Below, piece after piece: positions 6,982-14,287 of a stretch of 14,403 nucleotides of DNA (position 1 is the stretch's first letter; every line of letters begins with the position of its first letter). The DNA is from JADFRG01 sp036986135 (GTDB lineage: Bacteria > Chloroflexota > Anaerolineae > Anaerolineales > E44-bin32). A program made the translations under genes and the position numbers. A model generated the notes under the pieces. The model searched no databases. It saw only the letters and a list, made by a program, of their open reading frames with translations, and was not told where the DNA came from. The stretch lies in contig BTQZ01000056.1 of NCBI GenBank assembly GCA_036986135.1, positions 1 to 14,403 of the forward strand, written 5' to 3'.

Positions 6982-8439
6982 ATGACACAAATCCGGAAGC
7001 AGGATTTCACGCGTCTAACTCCCTACTTGTGGGAGATCCCGACCTCCTATCAGGCGGGCATGCGCGTTCCCGTAAGGCTATTTGCGGATGAACGCCTGTT
7101 GGAAGCCGCTTTGGGGGATAAGTCGCTGCAACAAGCAATAAACGCCTCCACACTGCCGGGACTCGTCAGCCATGTGACCGTAATGCCGGATGTGCACCAG
7201 GGCTACGGTTTTCCAATTGGTGGTGTGGCAGCCACTCAGCTGCCCAGTGGGGTCGTTTCACCGGGAGCCATTGGATATGACATCAACTGCGGAGTCCGGC
7301 TGCTGGCCAGCGACGTGGATTTTGGAGAAGCTCAGCCCTATCTTTCGGATCTCGCCACGGCACTGTATCGCAACTGTCCGAGCGGCGTGGGGGTCAAAGG
7401 CAGCGTCCCACTGAGTGCCAAGGAATTGGACCGTGTATGCCGCGAAGGTTCTCAGTGGGCGCTCAAGAATGGATTTGCCCAAGAGGATGACATCGCGCGG
7501 ACTGAAGAATCGGGGCGCATCCCGGGGGCTGATCCCTCGGCCCTCAGCCAGCGAGCTAAGCAGCGAGGGCGTCCACAACTCGGCACGCTGGGAGCCGGCA
7601 ATCACTTCGTTGAGGTGGATGTTGTGGAGGAAGTTTTCTCAGATGAGGCTGCCACCGCAATGGGGTTGGCCGCCGGCCACCTTGCACTTCAGATTCACTG
7701 CGGCTCGCGCGGATTTGGACACCAGGTGTGTACCGACTATGTACGCGAGTTTCAGCCCGCCGTGCAGCGCTACAAGATCCAGCTCCCTGATCGAGAGCTG
7801 GTCTGCGCCCCGCTGGATTCCCCAGAAGGAAGGCGCTATATGGGTGCCATGGCCTGCGCCGCCAACTACGCCTTCGCCAACCGACAAATCATGGCCTATC
7901 ACGCTCGGCGTTCATTTGAAGAGGCGCTGGGCGGACGCGTGGCCAATTGGGATCTCAGGCAGGTCTACGATATCGCGCACAACATGGGTAAGATCGAGGA
8001 GCATCAGGTGGGGGACGAGCGTCTGCGAGTGTGTGTGCACCGGAAGGGCGCCACGCGTGCCTTTGGGCCCGGCTACGAGGGTCTGCCGGAGGAGTATCGA
8101 CAGCTGGGCCAACCGGTGCTTGTACCCGGAAGCATGGGTACCGCCTCCTGGGTGCTTCTAGGCACCGAAGGCAGCATGGAGCAATCATTTGGTTCGACAT
8201 GTCATGGCGCGGGGCGGACGATGAGCCGGAAGAAAGCCAAGAAGACCGTGCGAGGGGATCGGCTCAAGGACGAGCTCGAAAAGCGTGGGATTCACATTCG
8301 GGCCGGGTCGATGCCGGGACTGGCGGAGGAGGCTCCGCAGGCCTACAAGGATGTGGACGCGGTGGTGGAGGTGGTCGCCAGGGCCGGCATCGCCAAGAAG
8401 GTGGCAAGGCTGCGCCCGGTGGCGGTGATCAAAGGCTGA
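6982..8439 (+). CDS. rtcB: RtcB RNA ligase (3'-phosphate / 5'-OH joining)
   Basis: A 485-residue RtcB, which joins RNA 3'-phosphate (or 2',3'-cyclic phosphate) to 5'-hydroxyl ends using GTP and manganese. It acts in tRNA splicing in archaea and animals and in RNA repair in bacteria. Key residues are present: Asp100 and Cys103 in GYDINCGVR, Asn207-His208 in GAGNHFVEV, His239 in IHCGSRG, His333 in IAHNMGK, His408 in STCHGAGRTMSR (the guanylylated His) and the near-terminal Lys484. Length is normal and no frameshift is seen, so the enzyme should be active. It follows archease by 15 nt and ends 68 nt from the convergent tyrS end. No intron-containing tRNA is visible here, so its RNA substrate cannot be told. 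Confidence 0.96.
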   Translation: MTQIRKQDFTRLTPYLWEIPTSYQAGMRVPVRLFADERLLEAALGDKSLQQAINASTLPGLVSHVTVMPDVHQGYGFPIGGVAATQLPSGVVSPGAIGYDINCGVRLLASDVDFGEAQPYLSDLATALYRNCPSGVGVKGSVPLSAKELDRVCREGSQWALKNGFAQEDDIARTEESGRIPGADPSALSQRAKQRGRPQLGTLGAGNHFVEVDVVEEVFSDEAATAMGLAAGHLALQIHCGSRGFGHQVCTDYVREFQPAVQRYKIQLPDRELVCAPLDSPEGRRYMGAMACAANYAFANRQIMAYHARRSFEEALGGRVANWDLRQVYDIAHNMGKIEEHQVGDERLRVCVHRKGATRAFGPGYEGLPEEYRQLGQPVLVPGSMGTASWVLLGTEGSMEQSFGSTCHGAGRTMSRKKAKKTVRGDRLKDELEKRGIHIRAGSMPGLAEEAPQAYKDVDAVVEVVARAGIAKKVARLRPVAVIKG

Positions 8440-8507
8440 GGCCCACCAGACTAGCTCGTATCACCTATGGAAAGCCTGTCAGCGTTGGCGACCTAGATCC
8501 GCTTGCG
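8440..8507. other. Convergent intergenic gap without recognisable terminator
   Basis: This 68-base gap separates the converging ends of rtcB (plus) and tyrS (minus). I see no stem-loop with a T-tract on either strand. Termination here may be factor-dependent, or transcripts may overlap. Confidence 0.4.
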
Positions 8508-9740
8508 TTATTCGTCTGCCGCCAGCAGTTTGAGGAAGCGTCGTTTCCCCACTCGCAATACTCCGCCGGCTGCTGACACGAGATCTTGATTGGGGTCTTC
8601 CAAGACCTCATCGTTGAGACGTACCCCGCGCTGCTGAACCAGTCGACGCGCGTCGCTCCGACTCGAGGCCAACTCAGAATTGACCATTACATCAATCAGC
8701 TTCGTATCACCGCTGAGTTGGAAGGTGTCCATCTGCTCAGGCTCGCCGCCTTCCTGGAATACCTTGCGGAAATGCCCTTCCGCCTCGGCTGCTGCCTCTT
8801 CTCCATAGTAAATCTCAACGATCTCACGTGCCAGGCTCATTTTAGTATCTCGCGGATGGCTCTTTCCAGATGCTAAATCCGCTTCGATCTCGGCAATCTG
8901 CGATGGTACCCAGCGCGTTGCCAGCCGGAAATAGTCCCCCATAGCCTTGTCGGGCACGCTCATCACCTTGCCGTACATGTCCTCCGCAGAAGTGTTGAGC
9001 GGGATGTGATTGCCGAGCGATTTGCTCATCTTTACTATCCCATCCGTTCCGGGAAGTATCCCGAGGATGATACCGATATTCGGCTTCTCGCCAAGCGCTT
9101 CCATTAGCTTACGCGCGGCCGTGATGATGTTGAAGAGCTGGTCGGTCCCCCCAATCTGAACGTCGGTTTTCATCTGGTAGGCATCGTAGGACTGCATGAG
9201 CGCATAGAAGAACTCGTGCACGTAGATGGGATCCTCGGCTTCAAACCGCTGACGGAACGACTCCCGGCTGAGGAATTGCTGGACCGTGAAATGGGACGCC
9301 AAATGGATGAGGTCTTCGAAAGTAAGGGGAGCCAGCCACTCATCGTTATAGCGGATAACGGTCCGATCCGGATCGAGGATGGCAAACGCCTGGTGCGTGT
9401 ATGTTTCGGCGTTGCTTGTGGCCTGCTCCATCGTGATCTGCGCCCGCACTTTATCCTCATGTGAAGGATCGCCGACCAGCGACGTGAAGCGGCCGATCAA
9501 GAAAGTGACCTCATGCCCAAGTTCTTGAAATTGGCGCATCTTGCGGATCGGGACCATATGGCCGATGTGGAGATCGGCGGTGCGTGGGTCGAATCCGCAG
9601 TAAACGCGCAGCGGTCGGCCTTCACGATTGGACTCCACCAGGCGTTTCCGAAGCTCGGTTTCCATGGCGGAGGCGAGGTCGGCATCGCCGTATTCGGTTC
9701 CCTGCATGAGCAGGGCGACTTGCTCATCGATGCTTGGCAT
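8508..9740 (-). CDS. tyrS: Tyrosyl-tRNA synthetase
   Basis: A class I aminoacyl-tRNA synthetase of 410 residues that charges tRNA-Tyr. The catalytic core has YCGFDPRTADLHIGH (47-61, with HIGH at 58-61), GDPS (90-93), a central QIGGTDQLFNI (195-205) and KMSKS (237-241). A C-terminal S4 RNA-binding domain (~345-405) contains SRSDARRLVQQRGVRLN. The sequence resembles the TyrRS branch with long HIGH-flanking and KMSKS forms rather than the E. coli-type enzyme. The ATG at 9740 is chosen: it lies 23 nt after the upstream gene's stop. A -10-like TACGAT (9748-9753) is 7 nt before it. An in-frame ATG at 9806 would add 22 residues with no homology and overlap the upstream gene. It may be co-transcribed with the kinase/phosphatase genes and also have its own promoter. 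Confidence 0.95.
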   Translation of the reverse strand: MPSIDEQVALLMQGTEYGDADLASAMETELRKRLVESNREGRPLRVYCGFDPRTADLHIGHMVPIRKMRQFQELGHEVTFLIGRFTSLVGDPSHEDKVRAQITMEQATSNAETYTHQAFAILDPDRTVIRYNDEWLAPLTFEDLIHLASHFTVQQFLSRESFRQRFEAEDPIYVHEFFYALMQSYDAYQMKTDVQIGGTDQLFNIITAARKLMEALGEKPNIGIILGILPGTDGIVKMSKSLGNHIPLNTSAEDMYGKVMSVPDKAMGDYFRLATRWVPSQIAEIEADLASGKSHPRDTKMSLAREIVEIYYGEEAAAEAEGHFRKVFQEGGEPEQMDTFQLSGDTKLIDVMVNSELASSRSDARRLVQQRGVRLNDEVLEDPNQDLVSAAGGVLRVGKRRFLKLLAADE

Positions 9741-9747
9741 AAGGCCT

Positions 9748-9753
9748 ATCGTA
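9748..9753 (-). promoter_or_regulatory. Possible -10 element of a leaderless tyrS promoter
   Basis: TACGAT fits TANNNT and ends 7 nt before the tyrS ATG at 9740. It lies in the 23-nt gap after the upstream gene. It is the weakest of the four such elements in this window and could be chance. Confidence 0.35.
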
Positions 9754-9763
9754 TCGCATTCAA

Positions 9764-11137
9764 TCAAGGATTGCCTTGAACGCACCCGCCGCACAGCTCG
9801 TTCCATCGTGCGATGGATTCAGGTGGGATGGCGCTCTCTTGAACGATGCCGGAAGAGATCCCCACCCGGATTCGCTCCCCGCCGCTGAGCAGGAGCTCAT
9901 CACCTTCGCCTGAGCTATATAGGCAGACGCCGATCAGACAATCGATCTGTAGCCCTCCGCCGCTCGTGTCTACTCCCATCGCTGCCGGTCCGGCTCCGCT
10001 TAAGATCGATTCGTTTCCAATAAATAGGACTCGATATTCCCAGGTGCCGGATTGTCTGGAAACGAGGATCGAGCCCTCGTCCAGCCCCAAGCGGGTCTGT
10101 CCTGAATCGGCATTGTTGCCGCGAGGATCGATCGCGCTGAGTCGGAGAACGGCGCCGTTCTCCATGTACACGTTACTGCGAGTCAGGTTAGTGCTGGCCT
10201 CGTACGTGGTCTGCAGACCTAGGACTGCGTCTGTTTGCGCCGTTAATGCCGCGCCGGCCGGTATCGTATCCAGAATCCCAACTATGTTTGGCGCGCCGTC
10301 TCCAGTGTCCGCGAGTACCCCTCCGCGGACGAGGACGGCAAAGCCGAAGTCGGTCGTGGCCTCGGGGTCCGGAGAGCCGATCAGCGCCAGAGCCCCAAGA
10401 ATGAGCAGCGTCGCTCCCATCAATCCGGCCACAACCAGTGCCGCGACTGGCCACCGGCGCCTCTCCTTAACTTCACCTAATACGGCAACCGTGACGTTGC
10501 TCCCTACGTCCCTGCCGAGCGCGATGCTGACCAGGTGCTTGGCGGCATCTTCGGGGGGCAGATTCTTGATGTGCGCCGGAATGGCCTTGGGATCGACGAA
10601 GGGCTTTCCGTCCGCAGGACTCGATTCCAGCACCCCGGCGGAGGCGATCACCACGCGATCTCCGCTTCGCAGGGTCAGCCCCGCCTCGGGTCCGGCCTGA
10701 ATTCGGAGGGCACCCTCGGCCCCGAGCCGGATATTCGAGGCCCGGGTGAGCCGGATGGCTTCCTGGCCCGCCACGCGGAAGACGGCGTTGTTGCCGACAT
10801 TGGCGAAGAAGACTCGGCTTCTGCGAATGGCTACGGCTGCGGCGGCTACTTCTGAGCCCCGGCGCGCCAAGCCCTGCGAGGCGATTTCCAAGCCACGCTT
10901 GAGCGCAATACCTACATTGGCTGCCTGCGCTCCTGATGCGGATTGAAAAACCTGCTCCACGACCCGCGCGGCCGACTCTCCCGAGTCGGTCCCCGCTGCG
11001 ACTACGCTGAGAAGGATGCGTTTGCCGTCGGCAGTCTGAACGGGGCCGGTTCGCACTCGCTCACGCTGAGCCCCATCGACCGCGCCGCCGACGTCCTGGG
11101 CGCTGCCAACGATCGGAGAGCCGCGCTGCTTACTCAT
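9764..11137 (-). CDS. PP2C-like pseudophosphatase with membrane segment and FecR-like extracellular domain
   Basis: A 457-residue protein with the same layout as the PP2C upstream: a PP2C-fold region (~10-221), one membrane segment (~229-253) and an outer FecR-like beta-rich domain (~265-430). The PP2C fold is recognisable from FFANVGNNAVFRVAGQ (110-125), which aligns with YVANVGDSRVYLLRGQ in the partner. The metal-binding acids are gone. ADGIGG becomes AGTDSG (48-53), GDS becomes GNN (115-117), SDG becomes SAG (166-168) and VDDN becomes VGSN (211-214). Phosphatase activity is therefore unlikely; a regulatory or scaffold role, perhaps by pairing with the active PP2C, is inferred. The outer domain keeps two Cys (DCLIGVC, 399-405) at the same place as the partner. 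The frame is intact with no stop or frameshift, so this is not a decaying pseudogene. The start ATG at 11137 lacks a clear ribosome site. Confidence 0.8.
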   Translation of the reverse strand: MSKQRGSPIVGSAQDVGGAVDGAQRERVRTGPVQTADGKRILLSVVAAGTDSGESAARVVEQVFQSASGAQAANVGIALKRGLEIASQGLARRGSEVAAAAVAIRRSRVFFANVGNNAVFRVAGQEAIRLTRASNIRLGAEGALRIQAGPEAGLTLRSGDRVVIASAGVLESSPADGKPFVDPKAIPAHIKNLPPEDAAKHLVSIALGRDVGSNVTVAVLGEVKERRRWPVAALVVAGLMGATLLILGALALIGSPDPEATTDFGFAVLVRGGVLADTGDGAPNIVGILDTIPAGAALTAQTDAVLGLQTTYEASTNLTRSNVYMENGAVLRLSAIDPRGNNADSGQTRLGLDEGSILVSRQSGTWEYRVLFIGNESILSGAGPAAMGVDTSGGGLQIDCLIGVCLYSSGEGDELLLSGGERIRVGISSGIVQESAIPPESIARWNELCGGCVQGNP

Positions 11138-11260
11138 TTTGTGCGAATGTGGGTGCGGGTTGAGCGAGGTTTGGAACTGCAGAATGCTTCATTATGAAGT
11201 GACGACTGCGGTGGTGTTCCCCCCGTTGGGCCGAATTCTAGCCCCCTTGTCGGTGGATTG

Positions 11261-11288
11261 CTATCGATTGGGGACCGGCAATTGATAG
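11261..11288. other. Inverted repeat in the intergenic region
   Basis: ctatcgattg (11261-11270) and caattgatag (11279-11288) are inverted copies with one difference and an 8-nt spacer. As plus-strand RNA the difference becomes a G-U pair, giving a 10-bp stem; as minus-strand RNA it is an A-C mismatch. As DNA it is a near-palindrome and could be a protein-binding site. Confidence 0.35.
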
Positions 11289-11306
11289 ATTGCGACGGCT
11301 ACGGCC

Positions 11307-11327
11307 CCCCTGTTGTCTCAACAGGGG
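11307..11327 (-). terminator. Strong hairpin, possible terminator without U-tract
   Basis: A perfect 9-bp stem (cccctgttg at 11307-11315 with caacagggg at 11319-11327) closes a 3-nt loop, about 80 nt past the PP2C stop codon. No T-tract follows on either strand. It could be a U-less terminator after the PP2C gene, as proposed for some high-GC bacteria, or an mRNA-stabilising structure. The hairpin is certain; its function is not. Confidence 0.4.
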
Positions 11328-11405
11328 ACTGCAGTAAAGGAGACGATCGCCAATGCGGAGACGCCGAGGGGGCTCGCTAGAGATGTATGGCTTAGGGATC
11401 GAGCT

Positions 11406-13280
11406 TCAATTCTCGGTCCCGGCCGTCGCCGTCGGATCAGGCGGGCCAGGGGTATCGGCAGGTGGCTTCGGCGTGTTGGAAGGCGCCGGCGCCTTGGTCG
11501 GCTTCGGAGTCTTGGTGGGTGGTGGCGGGATAGGTGTGTCTGATGGCATCGGAAGGGGCGTATCCGTTGGCGGAGGCGCATTCGTCGGCGGCGGGGGCTG
11601 TGTGGGCGCTGGCCCCGGTGGCTGTGGCGATGGCCTCGGCGTGCGAGCCGGCGGCACCGGCGTAGCGGATACAAACAGCGGACCCAGCGGGGTGCGTGTC
11701 AGCCGAGCGTCGGAGCCCCCCGCCAGCACCGGCTCCAGCGTGGCGGCCAGCACCAGTCCGCCGGCGTATTGGCCAAACGCGTACCGGGCATGATTAATGG
11801 CCAGCGGCCCCAAGACTTCACCCGACAGAGCGATGATGATCCGCTGCCCGGCGATGAGCCCCATTCCAACCCCACCTGGAACAACCACCTCACAGGCGGC
11901 CTCAAAGCAATCCACCTCAAATTGGCCTGCAATTGGATCCCACAACGCGCCCATGAGCGATCCTGTCGACTTGGCCAGCACTCCAGAGGGCGCCAGCACC
12001 GAGATGATAGAGCTCCCCGGACCCTGGCTGGAGGCCAGAACCACTCCGCTGTGCAGCAGCAGGCGGGTGCCGGATTCGCCCTCGATCTCGAGCAGCTCCA
12101 TCTGACTGTCCGGTCCGAGATAAAGTATGGATTGATCCGGAAGTCCAAGTCGGACGTAGCTCGTCCCTCCGATCGTTCGTAGCATCACGCCAGATCCAGC
12201 TGCTACCAGCTGCTCGGATCGGAGGTTCTCGAAATTGCCCGCCGCGGCGCTCGTTTCCGCGCGCCCCCCGATCTCCGATACGTACGCCACGCCGGAGGGC
12301 AAGGCTGGAATCGTGGGACCTGCGCTGGGTCCGGCCAATGCACCAGACAGCCTGGGAACGGCCCAGGCTGCGGCGCCAATCACCAGCGCGAAGGCGGCTG
12401 CGGCCCCCAACGCCGGGATGAGATAGCGGCGGTAGTAGACTCCGCCTGGCACTTCCAGAATGACCGCGGAGACGTTGTCGTCGACCTGTCGTCTCAACGC
12501 CTTCTTGATCAGCCGATCGACGGCCCCACCGGGCGACCGCCCCCGCACCAGGGCGGTGAACTCGCTGGCCTCGACATAGTGCGCATATCGCTGATCGCGC
12601 CGGGTCTTGATTAATCCGTCCGAACAAACGAGCACGATGTCGCCGAGCTTGAGCGGCAGGCCCTGCGCGGCCCTCGCCTCCGCCGCGGATTCTTCGCCTC
12701 CCTGGAGCCACAGGCCAAGATCCACATTGACTTTTGGTTCATATCCGATGGATCGCACGATCTGGTCTCTGCGGGGGTGCTTCGAGGCCTCCATGCGGCT
12801 CAACTTTCCAGAGCTCACGATCTCGTTTTCCCAGGTGTGATCGACGGTCAGCGGAAAGGCCTTCTGACCCCGCAGGAGGTACACCCGGCTGTCGCCTACG
12901 TTCGCCACGTATAGACGGCCGTTGAATATAGCGGCGATCGCGGCGGTGGAGCCCATGTTGGTCTTCCGCCGGCTCTTTTGGGCCTCCGCGAAGACGCGCT
13001 CGTTGGCCTCCTTCAATGCGGCCTCGAGCAAGCGAGGAATGTTCCGCTCTCTTGAGTGCTGCATACTCTCAAAGACGGTAGTGACCGTCAGCTCCGCCGC
13101 CCTCTCGCCGGCGTTCTCACCGCCGATCCCATCCGCGATGATCCCCACCGACAGCACAATGCCGCCGGCGGTCCGAATAGTTTCGGCCCTGGCTCGGTCT
13201 TCTAGAAGCGTGCGTGTCGGGGAAGCCCCAATGTGGGAGCCGGCCGCGAGCCGGACATCGCTGTCCGGAATTCTAGCCAT
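11406..13280 (-). CDS. PP2C-family Ser/Thr phosphatase with membrane segment, FecR-like extracellular domain and Pro/Thr-rich tail
   Basis: A 624-residue PstP-like phosphatase expected to reverse phosphorylation by the kinase encoded just upstream. The PP2C domain (~10-277) keeps the metal ligands: DGIGG (50-54), GDSRVY (129-134), SDGL (220-223) and VDDNVSAV (266-273), plus RDQIVRSIG (171-179). One membrane segment (~287-308) follows. The outside part contains a FecR-like domain (~325-490) with VRLGLPDQSILYLGP and a DCFEAAC Cys pair (457-463), then a long Pro/Thr-rich tail (~535-624) with repeated TPxP-type units. Actinobacterial PstP also has an outer region, but usually not of this type. 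ATG at 13280 has GGAGG 9 nt upstream. The gene is 38 nt after the kinase, so the two form an operon. Substrates are inferred to include FHA-bound proteins. Confidence 0.92.
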   Translation of the reverse strand: MARIPDSDVRLAAGSHIGASPTRTLLEDRARAETIRTAGGIVLSVGIIADGIGGENAGERAAELTVTTVFESMQHSRERNIPRLLEAALKEANERVFAEAQKSRRKTNMGSTAAIAAIFNGRLYVANVGDSRVYLLRGQKAFPLTVDHTWENEIVSSGKLSRMEASKHPRRDQIVRSIGYEPKVNVDLGLWLQGGEESAAEARAAQGLPLKLGDIVLVCSDGLIKTRRDQRYAHYVEASEFTALVRGRSPGGAVDRLIKKALRRQVDDNVSAVILEVPGGVYYRRYLIPALGAAAAFALVIGAAAWAVPRLSGALAGPSAGPTIPALPSGVAYVSEIGGRAETSAAAGNFENLRSEQLVAAGSGVMLRTIGGTSYVRLGLPDQSILYLGPDSQMELLEIEGESGTRLLLHSGVVLASSQGPGSSIISVLAPSGVLAKSTGSLMGALWDPIAGQFEVDCFEAACEVVVPGGVGMGLIAGQRIIIALSGEVLGPLAINHARYAFGQYAGGLVLAATLEPVLAGGSDARLTRTPLGPLFVSATPVPPARTPRPSPQPPGPAPTQPPPPTNAPPPTDTPLPMPSDTPIPPPPTKTPKPTKAPAPSNTPKPPADTPGPPDPTATAGTEN

Positions 13281-13318
13281 TTAGCCATGCCTCCGTGCGA
13301 ATTGCACTGCGGCGTCGG

Positions 13319-14287
13319 TCATCTGCGCCAGGGGAGCCTTCGCTTTTTCTTCGGTGCGCGTTGAACGCGCCAGTCGCCCGAATAGCGGTCGATCACTGAG
13401 TTGTAATCCCGCATGTCCACCCGCAGCCCGGGATCCTTGGCCAGACAACTTTCGATGACAAACTCGTCCAGCTCCCTTGGTAAGTCCTGGCGGCGTTTGA
13501 TCATCGACTGTGGGGTGCCTCTCAGGATGGCAGAAGTCACGCTGCGGTCGGTGAGCCCTTGAAACGGCTCCCGGCCTACTAACAGCCGGTAAAGCAGGAT
13601 CCCCATGCTCCACACGTCGGCCTTTGAGGGGTCCACGTTGGCCACGACTTCTGGTGCGCTCGGGTCGCGACTCTCCTGCAGCCGCTCGGGAGCCATGTAG
13701 ACCACCGAGCCATCTAGCTGCGGCTTGACCAGTTTGGCGGCGACGCCGAAATCGATGAGCACTGGCTCCATCCGGTCGCCCACCTTCAACTCGCGCCGAA
13801 ACAGGATGTTGTCCGGCTTCACATCGTTATGGGCGAATCCCCGGCTGTGGATGTACTCCAGGGCCTTGCCGACTTGATGACAGATGGCGGCCGCCTCGCT
13901 AAGCGACAGCGGGCCCAGGCCGCGCAAGTACGCTTCGAGTGATCCCCCTTGCAGACACTCCATGCCGAAGAACCAGGGTGTGCCAACGATTTGAATTGCT
14001 CGCTCCTTGAACGGATTCTTTCCTGAGGAAACTCGCCGCATCCGGACCACGCCCCGGTGATCGAGCTTCTGAAGGATTTCAACTTCCTTCTGAATGGCCG
14101 CGAAGAAATAGTCCTGGTTCCCGCCGGTGCGGCTGACCTTCAGCGCCGCCTGCTGGTCGCTGTCGCCCGTCGGCCTGGCCCGCACCACCCTCGACATGCC
14201 GCCGCGCCCCTCGGGATAGACTTCAATGATTTTGAAATCCCCGATCGGCTTCCCAACCTTGATGTCCGACAATGCGTATGGTTGCAT
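13319..14287 (-). CDS. Soluble Ser/Thr protein kinase (Hanks type, non-RD)
   Basis: A 322-residue protein kinase. Visible elements are a Gly-rich loop in YPEGRGGMSRVVRA (24-37), the ATP Lys50 in AALKVS, a helix-C Glu around 68-70, the catalytic loop HNDVKPDN (153-160; Asp155), DFG (179-181), APE (199-201) and DVWSMGILLYRLLVG (224-238). The usual HRD Arg is Asn, so this is a non-RD kinase. The activation segment is short (~23 residues) and has Ser194 but no Thr, unlike PknB with its two phospho-Thr. No membrane segment, PASTA or other sensor domain follows; the protein ends in a basic tail (KKKRRLPWRR). ATG at 14287 has GAGAAG 9 nt upstream. A TTG at 14368 is in frame but adds 27 residues without homology. 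It is first in a run of kinase, PP2C, pseudo-PP2C and tyrS. Confidence 0.92.
   Translation of the reverse strand: MQPYALSDIKVGKPIGDFKIIEVYPEGRGGMSRVVRARPTGDSDQQAALKVSRTGGNQDYFFAAIQKEVEILQKLDHRGVVRMRRVSSGKNPFKERAIQIVGTPWFFGMECLQGGSLEAYLRGLGPLSLSEAAAICHQVGKALEYIHSRGFAHNDVKPDNILFRRELKVGDRMEPVLIDFGVAAKLVKPQLDGSVVYMAPERLQESRDPSAPEVVANVDPSKADVWSMGILLYRLLVGREPFQGLTDRSVTSAILRGTPQSMIKRRQDLPRELDEFVIESCLAKDPGLRVDMRDYNSVIDRYSGDWRVQRAPKKKRRLPWRR

Larger units (their letters stand above)
11138..11405. other. 268-base intergenic region between the two PP2C-type genes
   Basis: No gene was recognised here. It contains two stem-loops, annotated separately. Upstream of the pseudophosphatase start the minus strand carries TTCATAATGAAG, where CATAAT resembles a -10 box about 50 nt before the ATG, but no convincing -35 box accompanies it. 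It is the largest clear gap in the window and may hold the promoter or leader of the pseudophosphatase gene. Confidence 0.4.

Noticed and set aside
7415..8161. Plus-strand open frame of 248 codons
   Set aside because: It lies wholly inside rtcB in another frame; rtcB is full length with all catalytic residues, and this translation shows no domain.
9741..9806. Longer tyrS start at ATG 9806
   Set aside because: It would overlap the end of the upstream gene and add 22 Arg-rich residues not expected for TyrRS; the ATG at 9740 fits better.
9846..10700. Plus-strand open frame of 284 codons
   Set aside because: It is antisense to the pseudophosphatase gene; the translation is Pro/Ser/Arg-rich with no motif, typical of high-GC antisense frames.
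9764..11137. Pseudophosphatase gene considered as a decayed pseudogene
   Set aside because: The frame is intact over 457 codons, the membrane and outer domains are well formed, and the losses are confined to metal-ligand positions.
11353..11793. Gly/Val-rich plus-strand open frame
   Set aside because: It is the complement of the Pro/Thr-rich tail of the PP2C, and its Gly-rich repeats follow from that low-complexity coding sequence.
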